6,275 nucleotides of DNA, taken from NCBI GenBank assembly GCA_030834835.1, contig JAUQXD010000233.1:1-6275 (forward strand), written 5' to 3'. Below are positions 5,749-6,275 of the stretch, piece by piece. Under the pieces are notes generated by a model. It was not told the origin of the DNA. It searched no databases and saw only the letters and a program-made list of their open reading frames with translations. A program made the position numbers and the translations under genes. The first letter of the stretch is position 1, and each line of letters opens with the position of its first letter. This stretch comes from Thermoflexales bacterium (GTDB lineage: Bacteria; Chloroflexota; Anaerolineae; Fen-1058).

Positions 5749-6275
5749 TCAATTCCGCGTCACGATCTCACGGACGATCTGGGCCGCCGTCTGCCGCGCA
5801 TTGGCCAGCGACTCCAGCTGACTGGTCAGGGTGCGGAAGGCATAGGTCGCGATGGCAAACGGTCCCGACCAGGTGAGGCCGATGGTGCCGATGGTCATCA
5901 CCAGGCTCTGGTTCTGGGCCAGCGTCTGTTGCGCTTCACCGACCCCGCCGATGATGGCCGCCCAGTCGCGCGGCGAAGCGCTCGCCAGTGTGTTGGAGTA
6001 CCACAGGAACACCAGCAGCGCGCACGAGTAGCCGAGCAGGATGTCTTTGAAGCGGGCCAGCACCCGGCTGCGCTCGACCGGCACCCACAACACGACCACG
6101 ACCGCCGTGACCCACATCGCCGCGCCCGATTCCGGCACGGGCGTCGGATACAGGCTGGCCGCCAGCAGCCAGAGCGCGCCGGTGATCAGCGTGCGCAGGT
6201 AGGGCCGCGCGACGCGGCGGTGCGGGGCGGATTGGCCGGCGCGATCGGGGCGCGTGTTGGCCAGCCCGGCCAGCC
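5749..6275 (-). CDS. Polytopic membrane protein, N-terminus cut by window, function unknown
   Basis: The frame is open from the window edge to the TGA at 5749-5751, giving 174 visible residues. A GTG at 6138 could be taken as a start, but the frame continues upstream with a credible membrane segment, so I treat the gene as entering from outside the window. Four hydrophobic segments are visible, at about 26-42, 52-66, 78-93 and 124-146 of the fragment. An Arg/Lys-rich loop (67-76, ERSRVLARFK) separates the second and third. A polar loop with GEAQQTLAQNQS follows the third. The C-terminal tail (about 147-174) may be a short amphipathic helix. I do not recognise the family. It is separated from the next gene by about 155 bp containing two inverted repeats, so it may end an upstream transcription unit, though it shares orientation with the rest and could be a further membrane part of the same locus. 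Confidence 0.65.
   Translation of the reverse strand, partial: LAGLANTRPDRAGQSAPHRRVARPYLRTLITGALWLLAASLYPTPVPESGAAMWVTAVVVVLWVPVERSRVLARFKDILLGYSCALLVFLWYSNTLASASPRDWAAIIGGVGEAQQTLAQNQSLVMTIGTIGLTWSGPFAIATYAFRTLTSQLESLANARQTAAQIVREIVTRN

Overview
The window is a high-GC stretch (roughly 60-65% by eye) in which every gene I can support lies on the minus strand, so transcription runs from position 6275 towards position 1. The order is: a truncated polytopic membrane protein (5749-6275); an intergenic region of about 155 bp with two hairpin-forming inverted repeats; a small single-pass membrane protein (5334-5594); a very large HerA/VirB4-like P-loop ATPase with an unusual Ser/Thr/His/Gln-rich insert (1609-5265, possibly starting upstream at 5337); a CpaB/RcpC-type Flp pilus assembly protein (628-1590); and the first two thirds or so of a CpaE/TadZ-type MinD/ParA-like ATPase (1-620, cut by the window edge). 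The last four genes are separated by 70 bp or less and look like one operon.

The two downstream genes are recognisable Tad (tight adherence, type IVc pilus) components. CpaB is an envelope assembly protein with an SAF domain, and TadZ/CpaE is a polar-localisation ATPase with a pseudo-receiver domain. They are adjacent, with none of the secretin (CpaC/RcpA) or CpaD genes that often lie between or near them in diderm Proteobacteria. This fits a Tad locus of an organism without a conventional outer membrane. That layout, the Pro/Thr linker in CpaB and the GC content suggest Chloroflexota, but this is inference with moderate confidence; no marker gene is present.

The centrepiece is the ATPase. 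Its ends look like a conjugation/HerA-type motor: a degenerate Walker A, a Glu-Glu Walker B and a downstream Gln-containing motif in the right order. About 270 residues in the middle of its N-terminal half are one third Ser+Thr, rich in His, Gln and Gly, almost free of lysine, and interrupted by short hydrophobic Gly/Pro segments. The co-location of a DNA-translocase-like ATPase, a small membrane partner and Tad genes raises the possibility of a hybrid pilus/secretion or DNA-handling machine. The sequence supports this only by gene order.

No RNA genes, CRISPR arrays, insertion sequences or convincing promoters were seen. The many long open frames on the plus strand are antisense shadows of the high-GC minus-strand genes.
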